22,947 nucleotides of DNA, taken from an uncultured Oscillibacter sp. (lineage in GTDB: Bacteria; Bacillota; Clostridia; Oscillospirales; Oscillospiraceae). Shown one piece after another: positions 6,554-14,795 of the stretch. Under the pieces are notes generated by a model. That model was not told where the DNA came from and made no database searches. It worked only from the letters and a program-made list of their open reading frames with translations. Both the position numbers and the translations under genes were made by a program. The DNA is taken from the NCBI GenBank assembly GCA_900544105.1, contig UQUC01000031.1:1-22947 (forward strand), given 5' to 3'. Positions within the stretch are counted from its first letter, which is position 1. The number at the start of each line of letters is the position of its first letter.

Positions 6554-8014
6554 TTACTGCTTCGTGGGGTCGCCGCCAGTGACGAAGGTTTTGATGTCGC
6601 CGTTGAGGGCCTTGATATTCTCGTCGCCGATGTAGAGCATATGGCCGGAGGGATAGCCCTTGATAAAGGTGCGGTCCTTGGGCAGCCAGGCGTGGTTTGC
6701 CAGATAATAAACCATGCCGATCTGGGTGCACAGGTCATACCAGCCGTTGGCGAAGAACACCCGCATCCCCGGCGTCCGCCGCATGGCGGAGGACAACTGC
6801 TCACCAGACAGGCGATCATACGTCTCCCGGATGAAGTAGTCATAGGAGAAACCGGCGCTGGAGAGGAAGTCACGCTTGAGGTCGATATTCAGCGTGGGGC
6901 ACACCACGCCGCTGAACACCGCGTGGAAATAGGGGCTGTACTTGGCGGAGGGATCATCCTTCACCGTGTTGTAGTTGGTGCCCATCTGGGTGGTGAAGTG
7001 GGGCAGAGTCATGCGGGCATCATAGCGGGAGAAATCCACGCCCTTGCCCCGGGCGATCTGCTTCACGGCGCCTTCCTCGTCCCAACGCAGCAAATGCTCG
7101 TCCAGATACTCCTCAGAAATGCCGGTATAGTAACTCAGCCTCTTCCGCACGGACTCATATTCCTCCCGGCTGAGGCTGTTGCCCCGGTAGAGTGCCATCA
7201 TGTACTCCGTGTCGCCGAACTGCTTGGCCTCCTGGATGAATTCCTCCAGGCCCTGGTCAGAGGGATGGTTGTGGTACCAGTTAATGGCCGCCACGGTGGG
7301 CATGGCCAGAACGGTCTGCTCGCAGGGGATGTCCCGGTTGAAATACCGGCCGGTGGTGATGGAGTTGCCGATGAGCACCAGGCCGTCAAAAGCCATGGCG
7401 TAACTGCGCTTCTTGCCGCCGCCGCCAGCGATGCCGGCCGCCACAGCGGAGCGGATGCACCCGTAGCTTTCGCCCACCAGATACTTGGGGCTCAACCAGC
7501 GTTTATAGCGTGTCAGCCAGTTGGAGATGAAGGTCAGCAGCGCCTCGGCATCATCTTCAATGGTGAAGAACTGATCCGCACAGCTGTCGTCCAGCAGCAG
7601 GCCGTAGCCGGTGGCCACGGGGTCTACCACCACGATGTCCGCCACATCCAGCAGGCAGTCGATGTTGTCCACCGCCTCATAGGGAGGCAGGGTGGTGGGC
7701 TGGTCGGGATCGGCGAAGTACTTCATGCGCTTCGTTCCCAGGAAACCCACATGAACCATCATGGAAGAAGAACCGGGGCCGCCGTTAAAGCCGAACAGCA
7801 CAGGGCGGTTGGTGGCATCCTTCACATCGGAGCGGAAATAGGAATAGGAAAAGATGGAAGCGATGGGCTTTCCCTCTTTATTGTAGAAAACATTGTCCTC
7901 GCAGACCGTCCGATAAGGGATGGTGCCGCTGCGCAGCGTCACGGTTCCCTCAGAGGTAAAGCGGGTGGGCTTAAAGTCGGAAAAGTCCTCGGTTTTATAA
8001 AGTCCCTTCGGCAT
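6554..8014 (-). CDS. Serine carboxypeptidase-like protein, peptidase family S10
   Basis: A 486-residue S10-family serine peptidase, which removes C-terminal residues from peptides. Numbering from the ATG at 8014, the oxyanion region NGGPGSSS starts at 77, the nucleophile is Ser183 (VGESYGC), and the remaining triad is Asp427 (NGWYDLC) and His458 (YPSGHML); all three are present. There is no signal peptide, so it should act in the cytoplasm, unlike the secreted or lysosomal/vacuolar eukaryotic enzymes. A GTG further upstream (8023) lies inside the Shine-Dalgarno; the ATG at 8014 is eight bases after AAGGAG and is preferred. It sits 43 bp after the last transporter gene, so import and C-terminal trimming appear coupled. 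Family call is very secure; the substrate is unknown. Confidence 0.93.
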   Translation of the reverse strand: MPKGLYKTEDFSDFKPTRFTSEGTVTLRSGTIPYRTVCEDNVFYNKEGKPIASIFSYSYFRSDVKDATNRPVLFGFNGGPGSSSMMVHVGFLGTKRMKYFADPDQPTTLPPYEAVDNIDCLLDVADIVVVDPVATGYGLLLDDSCADQFFTIEDDAEALLTFISNWLTRYKRWLSPKYLVGESYGCIRSAVAAGIAGGGGKKRSYAMAFDGLVLIGNSITTGRYFNRDIPCEQTVLAMPTVAAINWYHNHPSDQGLEEFIQEAKQFGDTEYMMALYRGNSLSREEYESVRKRLSYYTGISEEYLDEHLLRWDEEGAVKQIARGKGVDFSRYDARMTLPHFTTQMGTNYNTVKDDPSAKYSPYFHAVFSGVVCPTLNIDLKRDFLSSAGFSYDYFIRETYDRLSGEQLSSAMRRTPGMRVFFANGWYDLCTQIGMVYYLANHAWLPKDRTFIKGYPSGHMLYIGDENIKALNGDIKTFVTGGDPTKQ

Positions 8015-8057
8015 ATCGTTCACTCCTTTTGTTCAGATTCCGGCAGAGACCGGCAGA

Positions 8058-9020
8058 TTACCCCTTGAGTTCCTGGCAATAGGGGCAGGCCACATAGTGA
8101 CCCGGGGTAATCTCATGCATAGTCAGATCCTTGCCCATGCACTCTGGCTTGGCATAGGGGCAGCGATGAGCAAAGCGGCAGCCCGGCGCCGGATTGATGG
8201 GGCTGCTGACCTCGCCCTTGAGCACCTGCAGACTGCCGCGCTTGTCAATATCAGGCTCGGGGATCGCGGCCAACAGGGCCTTGGTGTAGGGATGGACCGG
8301 ATGGGCAAACAGCTCCTCCTTGGGAGCCCGTTCCACGCAGGTGCCCATATACATGACCATGATCTCGTTGGAAATGTGCTTCACAACGCTGAGGTCATGG
8401 GTGATGAACATGTAGGTCAGACCTCTTTCGTCCTGCAGATCCATCAGCAGATTCAGGATCTGGGCCTGAATGGACACGTCCAGAGCGGAGACCGGCTCAT
8501 CGCAGACGATGAATTTCGGGTTCAGGGACAGTGCCCGCGCCACGCCGATCCGCTGACGGCGGCCGCCGTCCAGCTCATGGGGATAGGAATGGGTCAGACG
8601 CTTGGCCAGGCCCACGGTGTCCATCAGCTCTTCGATCCGCTTGTTCAGGCCCGCCTTGTCACTCTTGTACATATTGTTGATGAGCATGGGCTCTGCGATC
8701 AGCTCCCAGATGGACATACGGGGATTCAGGCTGGAGTATGGATCCTGGAAGATCATCTGCATCTCCGTGCGCATATGGTGCATCTCGGCCTTATTCATGG
8801 CCATGAGGTCCCTGCCCTCGTAAAAGATCTTGCCGGCCGTAGGCTCCTGCAGGCGCAGCACGGCGCGGCCCAGGGTGGACTTGCCGCAGCCGGACTCACC
8901 CACCACGCCCAGGGTCTGGCCCTCTTCGATCTTCAGGTCGATGCCGTCCACCGCGTGGAGAAACCCCTTGGAGGTCTTGAAATACTTCTGTAAGCCCTGG
9001 GTTTCGATCAGTGTGCTCAT
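8058..9020 (-). CDS. dppF: Dipeptide/oligopeptide ABC importer ATPase (DppF/OppF type)
   Basis: The second nucleotide-binding subunit of the importer, 320 residues: Walker A GESGCGKST (41-49), Q-loop FQDP (91-94), Walker B IVCDEP with Asp174/Glu175, and switch His208 (ITHDL). The C-terminal oligopeptide_HPY region carries clustered Cys (CRFAHRCPY...CMG...ACPYC), as seen in Dpp/Opp ATPases where a metal or Fe-S cluster has been proposed. The signature motif reads LDGGRRQR (150-157) rather than LSGGQ-type, a variant I recall from clostridial OppF/DppF proteins. The ATG overlaps the stop of the preceding dppD-like gene by 4 bp (ATGA), indicating translational coupling. Substrate specificity sits in the binding protein, so 'dipeptide' is a family label only. 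Confidence 0.93.
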   Translation of the reverse strand: MSTLIETQGLQKYFKTSKGFLHAVDGIDLKIEEGQTLGVVGESGCGKSTLGRAVLRLQEPTAGKIFYEGRDLMAMNKAEMHHMRTEMQMIFQDPYSSLNPRMSIWELIAEPMLINNMYKSDKAGLNKRIEELMDTVGLAKRLTHSYPHELDGGRRQRIGVARALSLNPKFIVCDEPVSALDVSIQAQILNLLMDLQDERGLTYMFITHDLSVVKHISNEIMVMYMGTCVERAPKEELFAHPVHPYTKALLAAIPEPDIDKRGSLQVLKGEVSSPINPAPGCRFAHRCPYAKPECMGKDLTMHEITPGHYVACPYCQELKG

Positions 9021-10015
9021 TCAGACACCTCCTCTTCAGCCACCGCGTCCGTATAGCGGAAGCACTTGATCTGGTGGGTCCCCTCGGTATAAACGCCGGG
9101 CTTTTCCTTTCTGCACCGCTCCGTGGCATACGGGCAGCGGGGTGCAAAGCTGCAGCCCTCGATCCTCTGGGTAGGATCGGGCATCAGGCCGTCAATGGGA
9201 GACAGGCGCTTGGTTTCCACATCCAGTCTGGGGATGGAGCCAAACAGACCCACGGTGTAGGGGTGATGCTTTTCGTTCTTGAAGATATCCACCAGAGAGC
9301 CATATTCGATGATCTCACCGGCATACATCACGCCCACATTGTCGCAGACCTGCGCCACGATACCCAGGTCGTGGGTGATGAGGATCATGGACGTGCCCAG
9401 GCGCTCCCGGAGCTCCTTCATCATCATCAGGACCTGTGCCTGGATCGTCACGTCCAGAGCGGTGGTGGGCTCGTCCGCCAGCAGCAGGCTGGGTTCGCAG
9501 CAAAGGGCGATGGCGATCACCACCCGCTGCTTCATGCCGCCGGAGAACTGATGGGGATATTCCTTTCTTCTGGAGGCAGGGATGCCCACCATTTCCAGGC
9601 AACTGTCCACCTTGGCCCACAGCTCCTTCTTGCTCAGGTGCTGGCTGTTGTGGAGCATCAGCGCCTCATAGATCTGCTGGCCCACGGTCTGGGTGGGGTT
9701 CAGGGCCGTCATGGGGTCCTGGAAGATCATGGAGATCTCCTCGCCCCGGATCGCGGCCATTTCGTTTTTGCCCAGCTTCAGCAGGTTCTCGCCCTTATAG
9801 ATGATCTCGCCCTCTGTGATCCGGCCGGTGCGGTCCGGCAGCAGGCGGAGAATGGACAGGGCTGTTGTGGTCTTTCCGGCGCCGGTCTCACCCACCAGAC
9901 CCAGGGTCTCGCCGGTTTCCAGACTCAGATTCACGCCGTTGACCGCATAGACATCCTCCAGGTCCGTGTGGTACATGACATGGAGGTCTTTGATTTCCAG
10001 TAATTTATCGCTCAT
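9017..10015 (-). CDS. dppD: Dipeptide/oligopeptide ABC importer ATPase (DppD/OppD type)
   Basis: The first ATPase subunit, 332 residues, with canonical motifs: Walker A GETGAGKTT (42-50), Q-loop FQDP (98-101), signature FSGGMKQR (157-164), Walker B LLADEP (Asp181, Glu182) and switch His in LITHDLG. The C-terminal extension has the Cys-rich oligopeptide_HPY segment (CSFAPRCPYATERC and a later Cys). It pairs with the DppF-type subunit to power the two permeases. The ATG at 10015 has GAGGAGG upstream; it starts 13 bp after the permease gene and overlaps the next ATPase by 4 bp, so the subunits are made together. Confidence 0.94.
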   Translation of the reverse strand: MSDKLLEIKDLHVMYHTDLEDVYAVNGVNLSLETGETLGLVGETGAGKTTTALSILRLLPDRTGRITEGEIIYKGENLLKLGKNEMAAIRGEEISMIFQDPMTALNPTQTVGQQIYEALMLHNSQHLSKKELWAKVDSCLEMVGIPASRRKEYPHQFSGGMKQRVVIAIALCCEPSLLLADEPTTALDVTIQAQVLMMMKELRERLGTSMILITHDLGIVAQVCDNVGVMYAGEIIEYGSLVDIFKNEKHHPYTVGLFGSIPRLDVETKRLSPIDGLMPDPTQRIEGCSFAPRCPYATERCRKEKPGVYTEGTHQIKCFRYTDAVAEEEVSE

Positions 10016-10028
10016 TCTTCATGCCTCC

Positions 10029-10910
10029 TCAGTCACGGATCTTGGGGTCAAGGGCATCGCGCAGGCCGTCGCCCATCATGTTGATAGCCAGGGACGTAAT
10101 CACCAATGCCAGGCCGGGGAAATACACCAGCCAGGGGCAGATCCGCATATATTCGCGGGCGCCGGCCAGCAGGTTGCCCCATTCCGGAGCGGGAGGCTGA
10201 ACGCCCAGGCCCAGGAAACTCAGGGAAGACACGGAAATGATGATACGGGAGGCATTCACCGTCGCGTTAACGATGATGGGGCCCATAGCATTGGGCACGA
10301 TGTACTTTGCGATGATCCGGGCGTCGCTGGCACCGTGGCACTGCGCGGCCTCAATGTAGTCCGCACTGGAAACGCCCATGATCGTCGCTCGGACGATTCG
10401 CGTTGTGGCTGGCACCTGGCCTATGATCAGTGCGATCAAGAGGTTACCCAGATTGGTGCCGAAAGCCGCCACGATGCACAATGCCAGCAGGTCGCCGGGA
10501 ATACACATGATCACGTCCAGCACACGCATCACCACGTTGTCGATGGCATCGCCGTAGTAACCGGCCACGCCGCCCAACACCACGCTGAAGAGCAGGGAGC
10601 AGGCGCTGACCGCGATGGCGAAGGAGATGGAGTACCGGGAGCCGTGGAGCACTCGGGCAAACATATCACGACCCAGATGGTCGGTGCCGAAAATGTGTTC
10701 GGCGCAGGGCGCCAGCAGGCGGGCGTCCTTCACCTGGGTGGTTGCATTGGAATATGGGGTAATCACGTCTGCGAAAATGGCCAAGAGGCAGATCACCAGA
10801 AAAATAGTCAGGCCGATCATAGCGGAGCGGTTCTTACGGAACCGACGCATGATCTCCAGAGTCTGGCTGTTTCCGGCCTCAGCCTTTTCGGCTTTATGAA
10901 ATAATGCCAT
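10029..10910 (-). CDS. dppC: ABC importer permease (DppC/OppC type)
   Basis: A 293-residue inner-membrane permease. The N-terminal OppC-type segment with one helix (about 29-49) is followed by the binding-protein-dependent transport domain with roughly five more helices (92-285). FGTDHLGRDMFARVLHGSR is the typical DppC/OppC entry motif, and the EAA coupling loop is at 185-206 (YIEAAQCHGASDARII...P). The ATG at 10910 is preceded by AGGAGAGGAG. It lies 13 bp after the other permease gene. It forms the membrane channel together with the DppB-type subunit. Confidence 0.94.
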   Translation of the reverse strand: MALFHKAEKAEAGNSQTLEIMRRFRKNRSAMIGLTIFLVICLLAIFADVITPYSNATTQVKDARLLAPCAEHIFGTDHLGRDMFARVLHGSRYSISFAIAVSACSLLFSVVLGGVAGYYGDAIDNVVMRVLDVIMCIPGDLLALCIVAAFGTNLGNLLIALIIGQVPATTRIVRATIMGVSSADYIEAAQCHGASDARIIAKYIVPNAMGPIIVNATVNASRIIISVSSLSFLGLGVQPPAPEWGNLLAGAREYMRICPWLVYFPGLALVITSLAINMMGDGLRDALDPKIRD

Positions 10911-10923
10911 TGTTCTCCTCTCC

Positions 10924-11856
10924 TTATTTCATGTACTTCGCCTTCACGCGGGGATCGATATACGCGTAGAGGATATCTGTCAGCAGAATTACAATCAGGA
11001 AGGTTGCAGACATGAACAGGGTGCATCCCATCACGACCGGAACATCCTTGCTGCGGATTGCAGAAATCACATAGGAACCCAGGCCGGGAATAACGAACAC
11101 GGTTTCCGTGATAACGGAGCCGCCTAGCAGGGCACGGAAGTTGTTGCCGATATTGGTAACGACAGGCAGCAGGGCGTTCTTGAGAGCGTGCTTCCAGATG
11201 ACGCGCTTTTCCAAGGCACCCTTGGCTCTGGCTGTACGGATATAGTCGGACCGAATCGTTTCCAGCATGGCGGAACGGGTCAGGCGCATCAGAGGTGCCG
11301 CATTGCAGAAGGTCAGAGCCGCACAGGGCAGAATATATCCCTTCCAGGTGGATACGCCGTTGATCGGGAACCATGTGAAGTTCATGGCGATCCACAGCAG
11401 CAGCATCATGCCGATCCAGAAGCTGGGCATGGAGGAGAAGAACATAGACACCACGGTACTGGCATAGTCAATGAAGCTGTACTGCTTCACAGCAGACAGG
11501 ATACCGATGGCTATACCCACTATGGCCGTTGTAATCATGGAAAAGAAAGCCAGGGTCAAAGTTCTGGGGAAACGGCTCATAATCTCGCCCAGAACGGGGC
11601 GCTGGGAGATGTAGGAGGTGCCGAAGTCAAACTTCGTGACAATACCTTTGAGGAAGTTGAAGTATCGGATATGGAAGGGCTGGTCAAAGCCTAGATCATG
11701 GTTGATCTGCTCAATGACTTCCGGATCCGGGTTGGTACCGGCCATCAGTTCGCCGGGGCTGCCGGGAGTAAAGTACATGATGGTAAAAACCACCAAAGTC
11801 ACGCCGAGGATAATCGGGATCATCAACAGGACGCGCTTAACGATAAATTTCCACAT
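10924..11856 (-). CDS. dppB: ABC importer permease (DppB/OppB type)
   Basis: A 310-residue permease with the classic N-terminus (MWKFIVKRVLLMIPIILGVT), the PGSPGELM motif at about 31-38, six predicted helices and an EAA loop at 205-231 (YIRTARAKGALEKRVI...ALLP). It is the first gene after a terminator-like hairpin that separates it from the binding-protein gene. Its Shine-Dalgarno (AGGTGA, about nine bases before the ATG at 11856) is weaker than that of its neighbours. Both traits would give less permease than binding protein, as is usual for such importers. Confidence 0.93.
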   Translation of the reverse strand: MWKFIVKRVLLMIPIILGVTLVVFTIMYFTPGSPGELMAGTNPDPEVIEQINHDLGFDQPFHIRYFNFLKGIVTKFDFGTSYISQRPVLGEIMSRFPRTLTLAFFSMITTAIVGIAIGILSAVKQYSFIDYASTVVSMFFSSMPSFWIGMMLLLWIAMNFTWFPINGVSTWKGYILPCAALTFCNAAPLMRLTRSAMLETIRSDYIRTARAKGALEKRVIWKHALKNALLPVVTNIGNNFRALLGGSVITETVFVIPGLGSYVISAIRSKDVPVVMGCTLFMSATFLIVILLTDILYAYIDPRVKAKYMK

Positions 11857-11897
11857 AAATCTCTATCACCTATTACCTTTCGCTAACCGCAGAGTAT

Positions 11898-11932
11898 AAG
11901 AAAAGGGCGGCAAATCACTTTGCCGCCCCTTT
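11898..11932 (-). terminator. Intrinsic terminator/attenuator between binding-protein and permease genes
   Basis: GGGCGGCAAA (11905-11914) pairs perfectly with TTTGCCGCCC (11919-11928) around a 4-nt loop. On the transcribed minus strand it is followed by TTTTCTT, a standard U-tract. It sits inside the operon, so it most likely causes partial termination, leaving more transcript for the solute-binding protein than for the membrane parts. Confidence 0.8.
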
Positions 11933-11949
11933 AAGATTCTGGCTTGAGC

Positions 11950-11990
11950 TCTCAATCACAGGCGGTCAATGGGGACGCCTGCAATTGAGA
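11950..11990 (-). repeat. Second hairpin directly after the binding-protein stop codon
   Basis: TCTCAATCACAGGCG (11950-11964) pairs with CGCCTGCAATTGAGA (11976-11990) apart from two mismatches. It begins one base after the TAA and has no U-tract. Standing between the coding region and the attenuator, it is placed to block 3'-to-5' exonucleases and stabilise the binding-protein message. Confidence 0.6.
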
Positions 11991-13565
11991 TTATTCCCAA
12001 TACATATCCTCGTAGCGGACAACAGACTGCGTAGGATACACGCCGGAGACATGCAGGCCCTCTCTGTAAATCAAGTCGGATGCCTCATAGTACATCCAGA
12101 TGGAAGGAACGTCGTCCGTGATGATGGTCCAGATCTGATCGAACAATTCCTGACGCTTGGTAGCATCCAGTTCCTTGGCTGCCTCGGCCAGCAGAGCCTG
12201 CAGTTCGGGGTTGTTATAGCCGGTGAAGTTACTGGCAGAGCCTTCTGCAAAATAGGAATCATACATAGTGGAGTCCACCATGCAGTTGTTGAATACAATG
12301 CCAATAGAGAAATTTCCATTACGGATCTCATCCCACACAACGCTGGATTCCACCACGTTAATCTCGATGGTCAGGCCCAGTTCGCCCCAGCACTGCTGCA
12401 GAACTTCCACGACGTTCTTACGCAGTTCGGTGATGGTGGCCTTCAGCACAGGGAAGCCTTCGCCGTTGGGATAGCCGGCCTCGGCCATCAGTTCCTTCGC
12501 CTTTTCCAGATCATAGTTGTAATGGGTGATGCTGCTGGCAGAGGAGAAACCAGTGGTCTTATGGCCCAGGTAAGCGCATTCTGTCGCGTAACCGGCGCCG
12601 TTGGTAATGGTCTCAATGAGCCAGTCATAGTCCACAGCATAAGCCAAAGCCTTGCGAACACGTTTGTCAGACAGTTCGGGCAGCTTGTTGTTAAGGATGA
12701 TGGAGCCAACCCTCTCGAAGTCGGTCTTTTCCACCACAACGCCGTTAGCCTCCTGCAGCATGGGCAGGTTGGAAGCGGGAACGTTGGTGTGAGTCTCGAT
12801 CAGGTCGATATCGCCGGACTCGATAGCCATAGCACGGGAGTTGTTATCGGCAATAATCTTGCCATACCAATGCTTGATAGCGGGCTCGCCCTTGAAGTAC
12901 TTGTCAAAAGCCTCGCACTCCAGGCCAACGCCGTCCTCATAGGACACGAACTTGTACGGGCCAGTGCCGTCCAGGTTCATCAGATACTCAGCCTCGGTGT
13001 GGCCCTCGGCGATGTAATCATCGTGATAGCTCTTGTTATGAATGAACAATTCCTTGGAAGCAACAGCTAAGAACGGAGTATATGCCTGATTCAGCTTGAT
13101 GGCCACGTGGGTATCATCAATAACCTCAGCGCCAGTGGCATACTTGCCGAAAGTGGCTTTCAGATAAGAAGATGCAATGGCACGTTCCACGGAATAAGCC
13201 ACATCTTCAGCAGTCAGCTTGTCGCCGCTGTGGAAATAGACATCATCTCGCAGAGTGTAGGTATAAGTCATACCATCGTCAGAAATTTCCCAGCTTGCAG
13301 CCACGTTGGGAACCACGTTCCAGTCATCATCGAAATCGGTGATAGAGGAGAGGATCAGGTTGCCCAGCATCTGGTTGTTTGCAGTGTTGGACTCCATGGG
13401 GCACAGGGTGGTCACATTGCCGTCCATAGAAACGGTAATGCTGTCCTTCGTGCCGGACTCGCCGCTGGTGTTGCTGCTGTCGTTGCTCTTGGAGCCGCAA
13501 CCTGCAAGAACAGTTGCAGACATGACAACAGACATGAGCAGCGCTGCTAATCTCTTTCTTTTCAT
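11991..13565 (-). CDS. dppA: Solute-binding lipoprotein, family 5 (peptide/opine/nickel type)
   Basis: A 524-residue extracellular binding protein of the SBP_bac_5 family. The N-terminus has a positively charged start, a hydrophobic stretch and the lipobox LAGC with Cys23, so it should be lipid-anchored on the outer face of the membrane. A Ser/Thr/Asn-rich linker (24-42) follows, then the large binding domain with family motifs such as DDVYFHSGDKLTAEDVAYS, LNLDGTGPY-like MNLDGTGPYKFV, and VRKALAYAVD. It delivers substrate to the DppB/C permease. The family binds peptides, opines, nickel, glycosides and more; the ligand cannot be assigned by eye. The ATG at 13565 has AGGAGG five bases upstream. 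It lies only 81 bp after the opine-dehydrogenase gene, which argues that ligand and dehydrogenase substrate are related. Confidence 0.92.
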   Translation of the reverse strand: MKRKRLAALLMSVVMSATVLAGCGSKSNDSSNTSGESGTKDSITVSMDGNVTTLCPMESNTANNQMLGNLILSSITDFDDDWNVVPNVAASWEISDDGMTYTYTLRDDVYFHSGDKLTAEDVAYSVERAIASSYLKATFGKYATGAEVIDDTHVAIKLNQAYTPFLAVASKELFIHNKSYHDDYIAEGHTEAEYLMNLDGTGPYKFVSYEDGVGLECEAFDKYFKGEPAIKHWYGKIIADNNSRAMAIESGDIDLIETHTNVPASNLPMLQEANGVVVEKTDFERVGSIILNNKLPELSDKRVRKALAYAVDYDWLIETITNGAGYATECAYLGHKTTGFSSASSITHYNYDLEKAKELMAEAGYPNGEGFPVLKATITELRKNVVEVLQQCWGELGLTIEINVVESSVVWDEIRNGNFSIGIVFNNCMVDSTMYDSYFAEGSASNFTGYNNPELQALLAEAAKELDATKRQELFDQIWTIITDDVPSIWMYYEASDLIYREGLHVSGVYPTQSVVRYEDMYWE

Positions 13566-13646
13566 ATGTTCCTCCTAAAGCTTTAATATTTGAGCTAACA
13601 GAATAGTATCTCCTGAAGCTTTCCAAAAGTAAGTGCGCAGGTGTCT

Positions 13647-14723
13647 TTACCGAACCATATCCTGGATCTCAGCGGCAGTCTTGCCCGCAAGGCCCAGCTT
13701 TTCGGCAGTACGGCCTTCCGTCCAGAAGTCCCGGCCGCAGACGGCGCTGGCAATGTTGATGAAGGAATCCATCATGGGGGTGGGGATGCCCAGGGAGTGG
13801 CCCACAGAGGCCAGGGGAACCAGACCACTCATGGTGTCTTCCACGATGAAGCGGTGCTTGGTGTTGGTGGGGTTGCGCAGAGCCCGGTAAGAATCAATGC
13901 TCTGGATCAGGTCGTACAGGTTGTCCTTTCTCTCCAGCTTGTAGGTCTTCGTCAGCATGGAGATCAAATCCAGGGCATCCACGCCCAGGGCGCGGCACAC
14001 AGCCACGCGCTCTTTGTCGCAGGCGGTGATCACATCGGCAATATGGGGCGTGATGCCTTCCATATAATAATCGTAGCTCTCACCCAGATCCATCTTGTTG
14101 ACGTTCATCAGGCTGGGGATGGGGTGCAGCATGGCACCGGCACCTTCAAAGCCGGTTTCCAGCACGTTGGCGGCGGGCTTCAGGCAGGGGAAGATGGGGC
14201 CCAGTACCTCCAGCAACTTCGTCACATCACCGGCAGGCAGTGTTGCCACGGGTACATGAACCTTCAATCCGGTGTGCAGGATGTTGCCGATCTCGTAGCT
14301 GCGGCAGCCGTACATCAGGTCACCGGCCTCCGCGATGATGAGGTCCTTGCCGCAGCCATTTTCACCACGCAGCACATGAGCGATCTCCAGTGCCCCGCCG
14401 CAGTGACCAGGGTTCAGCATGACGATCTGACCATCTTTTAAATAGGGCTTGATCTGAGTGGCAATGCTACCATGGGCATCGGTGGTGGAAACGATCATCA
14501 CTACATCCACATCAGTCATGACCTCTTCGATACTGTCGGTAATAACTGCGGGTTTTGCCTCGCACTGAATAACGCCGGTGACTTTGATGGTCTTCAATTC
14601 CTGGAGACGGCGGATTTTCTCCTTGTCAATGTCATACAGCTTGGCACTGTACCCTTTGCTTGTCAGAATTGCAGCCATGCTCTGTCCGCCGGCGCCGGCA
14701 CCGATGATCGCAAATTTTAACAT
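13647..14723 (-). CDS. NAD(P)-dependent opine (octopine/nopaline-family) dehydrogenase
   Basis: A 358-residue enzyme with an N-terminal Rossmann fold (IIGAGAGGQSMA at 6-17) and a C-terminal Octopine_DH domain (about 185-335). His200 in MLHPIPSLMN and Asp296 in FIVEDTMSG fit the His/Asp catalytic pair of opine dehydrogenases such as N-(1-D-carboxyethyl)-L-norvaline dehydrogenase. The reaction is reversible: an N-carboxyalkyl amino acid + NAD(P)+ to amino acid + 2-keto acid. It is the first gene of the operon; the ATG at 14723 has AAGGGG seven bases upstream, and a LysR regulator lies divergently 292 bp away. With the importer next to it, oxidative breakdown of an imported opine-like compound is more likely than synthesis. 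Metallophore-type opine synthases normally have nicotianamine-synthase-like partners, which are absent here. Confidence 0.85.
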   Translation of the reverse strand: MLKFAIIGAGAGGQSMAAILTSKGYSAKLYDIDKEKIRRLQELKTIKVTGVIQCEAKPAVITDSIEEVMTDVDVVMIVSTTDAHGSIATQIKPYLKDGQIVMLNPGHCGGALEIAHVLRGENGCGKDLIIAEAGDLMYGCRSYEIGNILHTGLKVHVPVATLPAGDVTKLLEVLGPIFPCLKPAANVLETGFEGAGAMLHPIPSLMNVNKMDLGESYDYYMEGITPHIADVITACDKERVAVCRALGVDALDLISMLTKTYKLERKDNLYDLIQSIDSYRALRNPTNTKHRFIVEDTMSGLVPLASVGHSLGIPTPMMDSFINIASAVCGRDFWTEGRTAEKLGLAGKTAAEIQDMVR

Positions 14724-14766
14724 AACGTATCCCCTTCCACTCTATCTCGGTTTATTTTGCACTGTC

Positions 14767-14795
14767 TTGATTTTTTTCAAGTGGTCGAATATAAT
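14767..14795 (+). promoter_or_regulatory. Near-consensus sigma-70 promoter toward the LysR gene
   Basis: TTGATT (14767-14772), a 17-bp spacer and a perfect TATAAT (14790-14795) face the LysR gene. The predicted start leaves a leader of about 210 nt that contains both inverted repeats described next, so binding there could repress the regulator's own transcription. Confidence 0.65.

Noticed and set aside
8015..8023. GTG at 8023 as the start of the S10 protein
   Set aside because: It falls within the AAGGAGTG ribosome binding site; the ATG at 8014 has ideal spacing.
6467..8068. 533-codon plus-strand frame opposite the S10 gene
   Set aside because: Antisense shadow of a gene with an intact catalytic triad; low-complexity Gly/His/Val-rich product.
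9011..10003. 330-codon plus-strand frame opposite the DppD-type ATPase
   Set aside because: Shadow frame; the minus strand carries all the ABC motifs and coupled starts.
13647..14723. Opine dehydrogenase as part of a staphylopine-type metallophore synthesis locus
   Set aside because: No nicotianamine-synthase-like or histidine-racemase gene is nearby, and the neighbouring enzymes are hydrolases, pointing to breakdown rather than synthesis.
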